Assembly (NCBI RefSeq): GCF_033958435.1
Contig: NC_134142.1
Coordinates: 103,056,501-103,120,500, forward strand
DNA length: 64,000 nucleotides
Direction of reading: 5' to 3'
Source: Carettochelys insculpta
Lineage: Eukaryota; Chordata; Testudines; Carettochelyidae
Shown: piece by piece, positions 11,794 to 23,555 of the stretch
Layout of the letters: each line of letters starts with the position of its first letter
How positions within the stretch are numbered: position 1 is the stretch's first letter
Program-made: the position numbers and the translations under genes
The notes under the pieces: generated by a model
What the model was told of the DNA's origin: nothing
The model's input: only the letters and a program-made list of their open reading frames with translations
The model's database searches: none

Positions 11794-12294
11794 TAGAGCT
11801 CTGCACAGACACAAAAGTGCAAATCTGCATCCACCAGGCTCAACTCCTCATCCAATCTGCAGTCTGGATTTTACTTGCATCTGCACAATAAATCAGCTAT
11901 GGGGAAGGGAGCACAAATGAGCAGGAGTGGGCAGGATTATGCAGTGAACAGAGAGACAGCATGACAGCAGAAACTTGAAATAAGGAGCTGCAGGGACCCA
12001 GGGCCTGCAGGTTCGTGCTCATGGGGCTTGTGGGGAGGGCCAGAGGAGTGGTGGGCCAGCAGCTGGTGGGGGAGGTGAGGACAGTGTCAGCATTTGTCCT
12101 CTCTTGCAGGAAAAATTAGGATGGAGCTTCTTGTGTCTTTTCCTTGCCAGTAATGCAGGGGCCTAACTTACTGCCTCTACCCTCTGCCTGGTGGACAGGT
12201 GGACGAGTGGATAGGGGAGGGGAGAGCCCTGCATGGATATCCATCCTACTATCCGCGAATATGAAGCAGACATTTGTGGATGTGTAGGGATCTA
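11794..12294. mobile_element. hAT-like non-autonomous element
   Basis: The left end tagagctctgcacagacaca and inverted right end tagatccctacacatccaca form imperfect TIRs. The flanks atcattaa and gtcattat share 6 of 8 positions, consistent with a decayed 8-bp target duplication. The interior contains 'ggatatccatcctactatccgcgaat', also echoed near 33550-33620. Confidence 0.55.
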
Positions 12295-12733
12295 GTCATT
12301 ATGGGTTAGGATTTGGTTCAGATACAATCAACAATAATGAAGAAAAATGTCAATGATTGAAATATTGTCAACGGATGTAACTAGTGAAGTGAGTTAACTA
12401 AGGTCTTGAGACACAATGTACCATTTATTTCGTCTGTGCTACTAGAGCTGTCAACACAGAAGCACGCTTTAACAAAGCCAATCACCTAAAAAGCATGCTG
12501 CATGACAATGGTTGTCTAAAAAAGACTTTTCTGTCAATCCCTACTTTTATCTTATGGGAGAGATGGCTTCTTAAAGTTTGATAAAACTATACGTTGTATA
12601 TTAAGGGCTCACAGGGCACTGAAGTAAAATGAGGACTGTACAATGTAAAACCCACTGTTTAAACCCTTGAGCAATTTGTCAGTATTGGGGTGGGCATAAA
12701 CAGAGAAGCCCTTGAATGCATGGAAATGTAATA

Positions 12734-13058
12734 CAGGTTGAACCTCTCTAATCCAGAACTCTCTTGTGTGGCAAACTCCGAAATCCAGCTTAATTTCAGT
12801 TAGCCAGACAACCATTTACCATGGGTGCAACCAAGTTCCTGTGGTCCCATAAAGGTTGTTCACAGCCATCAGTCCTTGCTTTCAGTGTTCTGTGTTGTTA
12901 TTTAGCTGTAGTTTACTCCTAAATGTCTTCTGAGACCCCAGGAAGCAATGGATGTGTTGGTAATGTGCTACACAATATTGACCTCCCATGGACCGGAAAA
13001 TACTCTCATCTGGCACTGGTCAGATCCCAGGGGTGCCAGACAAGAGAGGCTCAACCTG
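12734..13058. mobile_element. Tigger/pogo-like MITE, complete
   Basis: 325 bp with TIRs CAGGTTGAACCTCTCTAATC at the left and an inverted counterpart ending ...gaggctcaacctg, flanked on both sides by TA (12732-12733 and 13059-13060). It is the reference copy in this window for the truncated 6565 and split 31714 copies. No coding capacity. Confidence 0.85.
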
Positions 13059-13060
13059 TA

Positions 13061-14610
13061 GTGGCCAAATATGTGAAGGCTGAAATCACTTGATCTTACT
13101 GAGATGCTGAATCATATTCAGCCCAAGAAAAATAATTGTCAATTCAGGATTAAATGACACAAATTAAGCTTTAACCCTGTATTATATATCAGCCATAAAA
13201 GCAGATCACACTTATCTGTTTTATATGCCAATGGGACTGATAAAAATAGAGTTATTATTAATAGTTAAAACTGTGGGGACTGGTGCTCAGAAACAGGGTA
13301 TTAAAGTGATATTTATGGAGCAGAAAGTAAATATAATCCAGATAATTTACTAACACCCTTGTTGTGATTTTGTTTCAGAAAAAAAATAACCAGCTTTCAC
13401 TTGTTTTCTAATATGTCTTTTCAATCTGTAATATATTCTCTATTATGGAAGCTACTCTTACTAGCAGCAATAATCCTCTTTATTGAATAAGATAATCATG
13501 AGCCTTTTCAAGCATGCTGTAAAAACCACAGAGTACGTGTTGGTTGTTTAACGATTCTTTACAGATAAAAGACACTTACTTATAGTCTTAATCATTCAGT
13601 AACATTTTAAACCAAGTCAACATGACTCCCCAGGACTTGATGCAAAATACCACACACAGCGTAATATTCTTGCTATATAGGTATCAGTCATACTATCCTG
13701 GCATACCTTCCATCTCTTAGCCCCAGTCCAGACATAAACCTTCAAATGAAGCCCCCCTACACTTGTTCAATAGCAGTGTAATTTCAAATGAGCACTACAC
13801 CAGCTGTCAAAGGGAATGAGCTGGAACACAGGCTTGTTCTCAGCAGCATCATAACAATTCAGTGGATAGGCTGCAATTTGCTGCAGACATCTGCCCTACC
13901 AAAGACATATTTTTAATGTCTGTGGTACTCCTGACAGTCCCAGGTCAAGCAGCTCCTTTCCCTCCCTGGCTGCAAAGCGTCCCCTAAGATGGCAGGTGCT
14001 AGTGCTGGGCCCAGGAGGAAAGTGCTTGGCAGCAGGTCAGCACAGATGGAGCTGGGGACTTCAGCTGTCAGGACCAGCCAGTGGAGTGCAGAGGTTGGAG
14101 CCTCTGGGAGCCAAACAACATCTGAACCATCTGGACAGCGAGCAGGAGCTGGGCACAGGGAAGCTGGGAATGGTATATGTATCACTGTGGAAGGGGAAAA
14201 ACAGTTCCTCCAGAAAATGGGGAAAAAAGGGGAAATTAATAAGGTGAGTCATTTAGGTTGCAAACTTGCCGTTGCTCACGTATACTGGCTCCAAATGGGT
14301 TTTCCAGAAACCAACTGATAAAGAAGTAAAATGGATGGGTTCAAAGTGACTCAACAAACAGACAAACCTTGCTGTCCAACAGGGATCTTCAACCCTTTCA
14401 GAAGGATTGGAAAGACTGTGCCCTACTAGGTGCCCTAAGACTGATGGGTGACATCTGGAAAAACATTTTTATGGTTTTCTAACATGTTTTCTCTGTAATG
14501 CTTTTACCTTTAGAATAAAACACGTTTACTTAAAAGATCTTAAAAGAACTTGCACCAGCTGGCAATACACAATTTATGGCCCTTGAAAAGAAAGTAAAAT
14601 GTGCTGACCA
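13061..14610. other. Unassigned sequence
   Basis: A plus frame from an ATG at 13989 runs to a good-looking donor (aag|gtgagt at about 14243). It has no domain, and overlapping frames exist on the other strand. The stretch 13735-13800 ('ccagacataaaccttc...') could be a MITE end. Nothing firm. Confidence 0.4.
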
Positions 14611-15150
14611 TTATCCACTGCAAGTCAGCATGCCGATCACCATGTAAAAAAAAGAAAACTGTACTGCCTTAAACCCCATTGTTGGATTGGAGAGGAATAC
14701 AGGTCCTGCCCAGAGACAGGCGATGGATGGAGTGCGGACACCTGATTGGGCACTCCTGGAATGGACAACATGGGGGAGCAGCCTGGAAGTGAGATCAGGC
14801 CAGAGCACCTCAGGTCTACCTGCCTTTCCCCAGAACTACTCTGTCAGAAAGCCTCTGTAGCTTCCTTGGCAGCCAAGTCCCTCTTGCTCCCTAGTTGGGG
14901 CAAGAAACTTCTCTCCTCTGCTCCAGAAGCCCCTCTTTATATAGCCCCAGCTAGTCCCTAATTGGCAGCTAATTGCCTCAGCTACTGGCTCCACAGTCTC
15001 TGCCCTTGCCCAGAGCCGGCTCCTTTGTGCTCTTGGAGCAGGATGACCACCCCATTACAGAGGGGAACACAGGTGCTGTTCCCCTTAAAAGGGAACACCT
15101 CAAGGATTCCATCATATTATCATGTGGGAGAAAAGCCAAGGGGTTAAAGC
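14611..15150 (-). promoter_or_regulatory. Possible LTR fragment with TATA box
   Basis: On the minus strand, 'gctatataaagaggggcttctgg' (TATA at about 14937-14943) is followed by GC-richer leader-like sequence. It is preceded by 'ctgccaattagggactagct', the layout of a solo LTR or a repeat-borne promoter. I see no TG...CA ends, primer site or coding part, so the LTR call is tentative. Confidence 0.3.
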
Positions 15151-16189
15151 TCTCACAAAACTAAATCCAAAGGAAGGTAAGCTCTGTAACCTAGGAGGAT
15201 TCAGACTGAGACCATGACCCAAAATACAGAGAGGCAAATTGCTAATGACAGGAGAAAGAGACAGATAAGACAGGAACTGAAAAGCCAAGTATACAAGTGC
15301 AAGATAAATCTGAAGGAGTAAAAGAGCAAAGCCTTTTTTCAGCCAACTCTACTAACTATGCAAAACTTCCAAATGCAGTTCAAGAGCAGACAGTAACTGT
15401 CATGAGGAAATGGTGTCGATAATTTAATTTTTAGTGAGTTTAGTCTGACTTTTTTTTAACTTTAAAAGACACAAGAAACACATGGAATGGCTATTATGGA
15501 TACATCAGGAAGAAGGGGAAGAAAGAATGTCTCCTGAATGATAACAATCAAAGAGGGTGAAGACAGGATGGTATCATAGACATGATATCCACCATGGTAC
15601 AAACAGGACCAAGAGGTCTGAAATACGACTCTGGACAATAGATCCCAGACATTTGCTCTCTCATGAAAATTGTGCATCAGCTCCACCCAAGCAGGAGAGT
15701 CATGATTCCCCTCCTTCCCCACTCACACACACACCAGCCCCTGTCCCCAGAGGGAGTTCACCACACCAGCAGAATGGGCTAATCATCTGGCTGTACCTAA
15801 GGCTATAGGGAATCTCCACATTGTAGGGAAAGGTGGGGGGGCAGAGGGAATTTTATATAATTATAAATAGTCTGGGGATGTGGGAGGGGGAAAAAAACAA
15901 AAAGCCTCAAAACACTGTATTCTTTCTTCTATTATTTTTAATAATTATGTTGCAAGGAAACAGGAGAAACAAAAGTAATGTCGCAGAAGCATCAGGGAGG
16001 GGAGTCAATTTTCTTAAAAGATGAGCTAAATATTAGCCATCTTAGGGAATCTAAATGGTGCATAAAAGTCCAGTGATGTGTATGTTGTAAAAAAGTATAA
16101 GGTTCTCCTACAGGCACAATCCTGTAATGTGGAACTAATCTAATGTTCAGCAAATACAGGTAAATATTGAAGATACTAGAACCAAAACT
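15151..16189. other. Unassigned sequence
   Basis: A minus-strand frame of 86 codons (15462-15722) has no recognisable motif. Otherwise nothing. Confidence 0.45.
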
Positions 16190-16197
16190 ACCTTTGA

Positions 16198-16484
16198 CTA
16201 GGGCGACCATATCTCCCTGTCCCAAATACAGGACAGGGACATATGTGGGGGAAGAGCTGCTACTTCAAGCCTTGGGGAGACAGGAAGGAGGCAAAAGCTG
16301 CCAGCACTCCCTGGGAACCCCAGGGAAGCAGCAGCTGCTCATGCTCCCCCTGCTTCCCAAAAGGCTCAGGGAAGTGAAGGAGGGGGCGGGGCAGCCCAAA
16401 TATGGGACAAAATAAGTCAGGACGCCTTTTTTGGCATCCCAAATATGGGACTGTCCCACCCAATATTGGACGCATTGTCACTCT
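16198..16484. mobile_element. hAT MITE with exact 8-bp target duplication
   Basis: acctttga is repeated exactly at 16190-16197 and 16485-16492. The element begins ctagggcgaccatatctccc and, inverted, begins agagtgacaatgcgtcc. 'tgtcccaaatacaggacagg' near the left and 'aaatatgggactgtccc' near the right form a subterminal inverted pair typical of hAT MITEs starting 'AGGGTGACCA'. No transposase. Confidence 0.85.
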
Positions 16485-16939
16485 ACCTTTGACACATAAT
16501 GACTGGTACACAGAAAGTCACCTGACAGTTGGAAATGTCCATTATGTGTGTGTACAGTGCTTAATACAATTAAACCCATACTAGGTAGTCACACACTTTG
16601 TGAGTTGTGCAATATACTTGGCCTACATATACCAGGATTTCCTTCATTCACCTCACAAGCTGCCTTTTGTGCCATTGACTCCCTACAACTTCTTCCACTC
16701 TTCCCACTGCCAGTGGCTCTATGTGCCCCCATATTTTCTGCTCTCACATACCAATATCCCTCAATATCTCACCATATGCCCAGGGGCTCTGTGCACCCAA
16801 GCCTTCCCCTCCTCACTGTGACATGTTCAGCCACAGAGATCTTCTTGGGACTCTCATCTGATGTGCTTATCATACTATTAAACCTACTTACCTATCTTTT
16901 GGGGCACCCCCTCACCCTGTCCTGCTGAGCTCAAATTTC

Positions 16940-17480
16940 TGACTTCTCCAGGTGATGGTACAGAGTTGGGATCACCCCCCACAGCAGAGTGACACAGACA
17001 CTGAGACCCACTCAGGTCTGGGAAGGCTCAGGCACAGGGACTTGAGATAACCACCAGGTGCATAGCTCCAGTAGGACCAACACCCCATATCAATTTCTCA
17101 TTATGCACAAAGTTTATATACAATGAACTGATAAGGTATTCATTCCCTTTATCAGTAAAAGAGAGATATGCACAGCTGTTGTCTCCCCTAAGTAACAATT
17201 AATTACACTGGGTTTATTAATAAACGAAAAAGTGATTTTCTGAAGTATAAAAAACCAGATTTAAATGGTTGCAAGTGATAACATGTCAAATAAGTTACTA
17301 AGCAAAACAAAAAAGCATGAGCTAAGTTTAATACACTAAGAACCTTGTTACATGCAATTCTCACATTTACATTCGTTCTAAGCACTTTTTCACACAAGCT
17401 AGGCAGTCAGTCACCCAGCTTGATTTGATTCTTCCCCTGTTCAGACTGACATATTTCCATCTGTCATCTTAAGTGGAAAC
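16940..17480. mobile_element. Unclassified interspersed repeat, possibly LTR-derived
   Basis: 'taattacactgggtttattaataaacgaaaaagtgattttctgaagtataaaaa' through 'aagtttaatacactaagaa' is a sequence I associate with a common turtle repeat, tentatively of LTR origin. A similar 'ttattaagaacacatttattaacaaaac' segment lies near 31130. No coding frame. Confidence 0.35.
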
Positions 17481-17818
17481 CAAGGATCTCTTGTTGTCTG
17501 ACGGCAGCCATTAGTGTGTGGTTTCATGCCACTATGTACATTTTGCCCAAGGCAGGAATCCTTTGTTCTCAGTTCAAACTATTCTTACCTTGAGTAGAAA
17601 GGTACAGAATTCAAAATGGCTTCCAGCATCAGATGACCTGGTCACACGTCTTTGTAGGCTAACCACAGTCCACGCTCACAGATCATTTACAGATCATTGT
17701 CCAAAAATCCTGGGCCATGAGTGCCACTCACGGTACTCACTTACTATGTCTGGATCAGTGAATAGATTGATGCTTCGTAATTCTAATTTCTAATACAGGA
17801 ATAATAAATCCATACAAA

Positions 17819-18272
17819 GACCGTTTCTACACATGCCACTTTCTTCAAAAGTAGCATGCTAATAAATGGCCCAAAATATGCTAATAAGACATGGATGCAA
17901 ATTCCCCGTGCCTCATTAGCATAAGGTCACATGATTTGGAGTCTGGAAGATGTTCTTCTGGACTCCAAAACGCCGTTTAGAAGTGCAGCCCCCAGGAGGT
18001 CTTCCAGAAGGAAGTCCTTCTTCTGGAGGCCCCTTCTTCCTGAAAATTTTTGGGAAGAAGGGGCCTCTGGAAGGACTTCCTTCCAGAAGACCCCCCCAGG
18101 GTCCGCGCTTCTAAACGGCATTTTGGAGTCTGGAAGAACGTCTTCTGGACTCCAAATCACGTGACCTTATGCTAATGAGGTGCAGGGAATTTGCATCTGC
18201 ACCTCATTAGCATATTTTGGGCCATTTATTAGCATGCTGCTTTCAAACAAAGTGGCATGTGTAGAAATGGCC
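17819..18272. mobile_element. Near-perfect palindromic MITE
   Basis: 454 bp. The left end gaccgtttctacacatgcc and inverted right end ggccatttctacacatgcc form the TIR. The homology continues almost to the centre near 18045 ('gaaaatttttgggaag'), so the element is a giant hairpin. Two roughly 77-codon frames on opposite strands (17927-18160 and 17931-18164) are mirror images, which shows they are palindrome artefacts rather than genes. Arms include 'cctcattagcataaggtcac' and its inverse. Confidence 0.85.
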
Positions 18273-18852
18273 ACATAGAATATATGCATTCAGCAGGTTA
18301 TGAATTTTACATTACTTGCAATATTTTGCATGAAGCATATTTGAGTTAGGTATATTCATGTTCAAAAGCATATTTTCATAAAGAATATAGGGATGCAAAA
18401 ATCACACTCTCCATTAGTATTGGTCTGAGAGAGAACTAATTCAGGAGTGTCAACATGTTGAATTATGTTGGAACGATGGGCGGATGAGAGATGGAGTATT
18501 GTTATTCTGAAAGGTACTCATGGTTGCCATTAACCTGTTGTTTCCTCTTTAGACAGCTGCAGAAAATAGAAATTATAGCTATACTAATTAGATTGCAGAG
18601 GCTCCATGTGTCCCACATCAACCCCCCTTTTTGGTTTTCTGATTTTCCTCAAAAATAAAGAGTTCTGGTCATTGACACCCAGAACATTCTCTGTAATTTA
18701 CAGAGCAGACACCAAAACGGTGAAAGTAAAGCCAGGCAGTCAACATGTATCCCACTGAGATGAGCATAAGGCCTTCACATTCTTGGACAGCAACAAATGT
18801 GAAAGGACTGAGCAGCAATGTGAAAAGTAAAGTCCTTCAAAACCATTATAGC

Positions 18853-19095
18853 CAGGCCTGCCTACCTGGAGGCAAAGGGGGCAGTTGCCCCAGGACTTAG
18901 TGTTTCAAAGGGGCCTGACGCTCTGGCCACTGCCAGTGCTACTTTGGCAGCAGCAGTGGCTGGAGTTGTGGGCCCCTTTGAAATGTTGTTGCACCATGCT
19001 CCACGCAATTCTGGTGGGGGACCATAGCATGGTCCAAGCACTGCTAAGGGCCTTTCCATCTTGCCCAAGGCCCGCAATGGCTGTCAGTCCCACTG
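18853..19095. mobile_element. hAT-like element with exact 8-bp target duplication
   Basis: attatagc is repeated at 18845-18852 and 19096-19103. The ends are CAGGCC... and inverted CAGTGG..., short hAT-type termini. 243 bp, GC-rich interior, no transposase. Confidence 0.75.
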
Positions 19096-19103
19096 ATTAT
19101 AGC

Positions 19104-20089
19104 TGAGGCTCTAAATGCCTGTTTCAACAGTAAACTCACCTCGAGATGAAACAAGTATAGCAAATACATTAAGGAAAATTGGTTCTACGCTTCACATCTC
19201 TTCTGGGCCTTCAAATGAACAAAGGAGTAGCAAAAGTCTCCAAGCATGTACCATTCCAATTAAAAGATCTATACATCACTCCTGCCAGACCAAGAACTGG
19301 GCACACATGCAGAGACATCTCACAGTCAGAGTACTAGTACCAGTACTGCCTAATCCAAATGTTCAAAAACCATGAGTCAGGCTCACCAAAAGTCATGAGA
19401 TTAGTGCTAAAATCATCAGATTAGGTAAAATAGATTTGCTGTTCTTTTTGTCTTTTTTTGGGGTTTTTTTTTCTTTTTTAATGTTAGGGTGCACTGGTGT
19501 CCTATTTTGAAACTTCTGACACAGCCAGAAGAGCTAAAAGCTTACTTTTTTCTTTGTGGATGAAGGCCAAAATCACAGTAGATGAAATGTGACTCCATGG
19601 GTAAAGATGGGTCTTTAGGAGAAATAATCACCATGAGACTCCTAACAAAACTATGAAAGTTGGCAAGACTGTCCAAGTTGTGGCTCCTCCCTACACACTG
19701 CTATGTGGTCTTGGAGAAAAACTGCAGAAGGGTGTTAACCAGAGACTCCACCTGACAAAGGTGAGAGGCACCAATGCAGGGACCTTTCAACGTTCAGAGC
19801 ATTTCCCATAGTTTTGACAGTTGCTCCAACCCTCCTCCTGCTTTCTGACAGTCTTGTTACCTCGATTTTTCTCTATATTTTCCCTTCTCCCGCCAGCCCC
19901 CTGAATCTCTCCTTCTCCGCTCCCCCATTTAGCTGATCCTCTCAAGTAAACCCACCCCTGCAATAATCATAGAACAAGTTTCCTGCCACCACACCATTCA
20001 TAGGGCCTGCATGTTATATGCCTCCCCCACCTTGTGACTATCATGTCTATATAGATTGTAAATTCCTTAGGACAGGGACTGTCAATTTC
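19104..20089. other. Unassigned sequence
   Basis: T-rich tract at 19445-19480. 'gattgtaaattccttaggacagggactgtcaatttctgtgtt' near 20055-20095 resembles the tail of the SINE family seen at 2182. Nothing else recognised. Confidence 0.4.
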
Positions 20090-20095
20090 TGTGTT

Positions 20096-20390
20096 GCTAA
20101 AACCACACTGTGGAGATTATACTAGCATAGTGATGTTCATATAGCTATGCCAGCATAATCCCATAGTGCAGGTGCAATCTACACTGACAAGAGGGGCTTG
20201 TCCATTGGTGTAGGAAAACCACCTCCTCAAATGAAGGTAGCTACATCTGAAGCCATCTCTTCTGTCAACATAGCTGCATCTGCTCTAGGGTTTATTTTGA
20301 AACAGCTATGTTGGCCAGGGATTTTGAAAAGCAAAATAAAACCACTTCAGACCAACATATCTATGCCCATATAACCTCCAAAGTAGATGA
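20096..20390. mobile_element. Degenerate DNA-transposon MITE
   Basis: 'tgcaatctacactgacaagaggggcttgtccattggtgtaggaaaaccacctcc' followed by 'gtagctacatctgaagccatctcttctgtcaac' matches, by memory, a turtle MITE with paired 'gacagaagaggg...gttggtgtag' words. The termini are decayed. Confidence 0.4.
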
Positions 20391-20746
20391 GGCTGTGTCG
20401 AAGAAAGACAGTTGTGGGCTGATGTAGCAAACTTGATCTCAGGAGGTGGCATTCATACGTGAGATTGGATTCTCCCCACCTGCCACAAACACACTGACCA
20501 TCATAGCTATGGTGACCTCACTTTTAAGTCTTAAGTAGTTCAAGTCTATGTTTGTGCAGCACTTAGCGGAGTGGAGACCTATTCTTTGTTGGCTCACAGG
20601 CACCACAACAGTAGTAAACACTGTTCATAATCAACATCATCATAGGCCAAGATGGTAAATGTTTGTTTATGAAAGGTGTAACTGGCAGTAAAATACTAAC
20701 TTTAGGAAACATCCATCCCATGCAGCAAATGTCAATTGCTCTTTTT

Positions 20747-20768
20747 AAAAAAAAAAAAAAAAAAAAAA
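20747..20768. repeat. Poly(A) run
   Basis: About 20 consecutive A. It could be an old retrotransposon tail for plus-strand sequence ending here, but I cannot identify the body. Confidence 0.85.
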
Positions 20769-21149
20769 GTCTCCCAACTCCTTGAAGGACTTGTAGAAGG
20801 GGATATTGTGACAGTAGGTGGAGTCATAGCTGTGCCATAAGCCTAAAGATAGACAGAACAAGACACCAAAACAGTGAAAGAAACAGCCAGGCAAGAAGCT
20901 AAAACTACTAGTAGTTACACATGATTTATGCGACTCCTGAAGATGCCCAAGTGCAAATGAAAGACTATTCCTTTTATTCAACCCCACAACAAATACAAAT
21001 ATGACTTGATACATGATTAATTTTTCAAAAGCATTATTTAACCACATTATCAGGGCTCAACAAGGTTGAATCTGCGGGTTTGTTTGATCATACTTCGATT
21101 GGCTTCTCAGTAGAAACAGAAGGCATGCCTCCAAACGTACCTTGTATGT

Positions 21150-22850
21150 GATCAGGAGACACGTCATAACATTGGAGAAGAAATTGTATTTCAGAAAAAG
21201 TAACATGGCCCAAGTTAAAAAAGAGCACTCTGTGGAGCTAATGAATAGCTTATTACGGAATAAATCCCAAGTTATCAAAGTTAAAAATGCAGAGACACCA
21301 GAACCTCTTGAGAGAATTAGAAAGACTTAAAGCCACATCAGACAAATCAGTCCCAGAGCATACACAAGAGATTAATTGAAGCTAGAGGTAAATTCAACCT
21401 AATGTAAACAAAGAAGGCTGAAAAGGCAATCAGATTTGCAAAACAACAATAGTATTATGAAAAGGGCAACAAAAGGGATAGGTTTCTTGCTAACAGACTT
21501 AAATACACACACGCACGCACGCACAATAGTAAAACCAGCTCTCTAGCTTGAAAGAAATCAAATAATTAATCATCATCATTTGGATGTCCAATGGATATAC
21601 ATAAGACATTTACAAATTCCTACAGAAGGCTTTATGGCAGCATATCCCAAACAAATAAAAGATTACAGAAGTAATGAAAAGCTCCCTAAAATAGATTAGG
21701 TAGAGTGGAAGCATTTACGCCTTATGAAGTTACAGAGATCATTAAATCACTTAGCTCAGTAAATCCACAAGCCTGGATGAGTTTCCCCCAGAAGTCAGAG
21801 CACAATTGGCAGAGGATTTTAATAAGAAGTGCAAAGAGTACTAAATCCTCAATAGCTGGAGAGAAGCCCAAATTGTAGCAATATTAAACTTGGAAGAGAT
21901 GCATCTGTTATGATATAAACCCACCTCTTTGTTAAATCAACACATTAAGCAGTATGCTTTGGTATTAGCAAATAGACTGAAAGATACTGGTCAGATATAT
22001 TTCCAAAGATAAAATTGGTTTTGTGATTAACAGGCAGTTAGCCAACAACATCCAGAGTGCTGGGTCTAATTATTTTTTAGATTATTCAACTAATTTCATC
22101 AACCTCATGAATCTACTTCTATTTTTAGAGGCTAAAAAGATTTCTGATGGAGTCAACTGTCAGTTTTCAAAATTTGTTTTATACTCAAATCTGAATGCTG
22201 CAATAAAAGAGTTATAGGGAAGTTATCAGAAAGATTCCCCCTTTTTAGGGATATATATTAAGGTATCGCCTCCTCTGGTCATTCTGGTAAAGAAGCTGTT
22301 TGCAGAGGCTTTCAAAAATAACCCAGATTTAAGTGTAATAAAATAAAAAACAGCTAGGCCAAAGTAGTATGATATGAAGATGATGTAATAACATTTGAGA
22401 TAAATCATCTGTTGCTTTACCTGAATTGCAAGAGAAAATCCTGAAATTTGGCAACTTTCAGGTTTTAAAATAAACTTACGATGAGTCTGAATTCTGGTCA
22501 TTGGTCTCAATCCTGACTTTCAAAACACCCATAAAATGCTAAATATAAATGAATGACTCCTCATTAAAATACGTGGGAGTACACACATAAGACAAAGCAT
22601 AAGATGGGAAGGAACATGGTAGCCCACTCAGGGCAGTGCAGATGCAAGTCAAAGTATTTGCTCAGTACCTGTTGATTGTCAGGTAACATGTTGAAAATCG
22701 ACCAGTGTTCCATCACACTATTAACATAAATAAATAAATAGTCAAGTATTTATGGGAGCTGCCACCTATTCCCTCTTGTTGCTGCTTTTTCACTACAGAT
22801 AAAATGCTGTGTTTATCCCCAAAAGAAAACAAATGGTGATATTTAAATGT
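21150..22850 (+). pseudogene. L1/Tx1-like LINE ORF2 remnant
   Basis: Conceptual translation in shifting frames gives L1-type ORF2 landmarks in the right order. 'QYYEKGNKRDRFLANRLK'-like sequence (about 21440-21510) stands before the RT domain. A 'GWMSFPQKS' stretch (about 21770) sits where GPDGFSPEFYK normally lies. 'IGFVINRQLANNIQS' (about 22010-22060) corresponds to QVGFVPGRQ..DNIR. Further decayed palm and thumb sequence runs to about 22820. Many stops and frameshifts make it long dead. The plus-strand orientation follows from the motif order. It is clearly different from the CR1 copies elsewhere. Confidence 0.5.
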
Positions 22851-22889
22851 AGTAATAGCAATACTCAGCATTTAATTCAGCACTGATTG

Positions 22890-23060
22890 TTCAAAATACA
22901 GTGCAGACATGAGCACATCCCAACACCCCTCTGGAGTAGAGTGTTACAACCCTTGCTTTTGCATAGAGGGAAACAAAAGCACATAGGAGAAGTGGCTTGT
23001 GAGAGATCACTCAGTGAGTCAATGGCAGAGTGGGGGTTTTGCATTCTAATACCAAACCAT
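22890..23060 (-). mobile_element. SINE (CORE/MIR-like) fragment
   Basis: 'gagggaaacaaaagcacataggagaagtggcttgtgagagatcactcagtgagtcaatggcagagtggg' follows the inverted core 'gaaactgaggca...aagtgacttgcccaaggtcac..agtcagtggcagagctggg' of amniote CORE-SINEs. Diverged. Confidence 0.45.
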
Positions 23061-23282
23061 ATCATTTTGAGAAGACCAGTATATCCACCCCGGCCATACT
23101 GCTGCCAACCCTACTGCTGCAGGCAATCTCGGAGTGGGCCATTCTGTTAATGACCTGAAAGTCTGTGTTTTACTGAAAAGGAATTTTCCCAGCTGTTTGG
23201 AAAGAGGCTGCTGACCTCTCTTTTATATTCAAATTCGACACATTAACACATGGTTTGAACTGCGACGACAATTTTCTAGCTC

Positions 23283-23555
23283 ATTATAGGGGCTCTTTTA
23301 CATACTTCCCTTTATCTAATTCTTGACTTCCCCTCCTTCCTTCTGCCCCTCTGCTTTCTGATTTGCTCACCTTGATAATAATTTTTCTGATTTGTCAACC
23401 TTGATTACTATTTTTGGTTCTTTGAATATTGAGTCTGTTCTGGTATGGCTATGATCTGAAGAAGTGTGTCTGTTCCATAAAAGCTCATCACCTAATAAAC
23501 TATTTTGTTAGTCTTTAAAGTGCTACTGGACTGCTTTTTTGTTTTCATATTTGAA
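23283..23555 (+). mobile_element. Penelope-like element 3' end
   Basis: Collinear with the inverse of 35215-35480 over its whole length: 'taggggctcttttacatacttccctttatctaattcttgac', 'tctgatttgctcaccttga', 'attgagtctgttctgg', then the hammerhead-like segment beginning ctgaagaag at 23456 and the common end 'ttgttagtctttaaagtgctactggactgctttttt'. The stem is decayed here (gtgtg/ttccat; GAAA is AAAA). Confidence 0.55.

Noticed and set aside
13989..14318. Frame with ATG and good donor, possible first exon
   Set aside because: No promoter or conserved domain visible; overlapping frames on both strands suggest composition effect.
17927..18164. Paired 77-codon frames on both strands with near-identical proteins
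   Set aside because: Explained fully by the palindromic MITE; each is the mirror of the other.
20745..21047. 100-codon minus-strand frame ending in poly-phenylalanine
   Set aside because: The end is the poly(A) tract read in reverse; no motif elsewhere.
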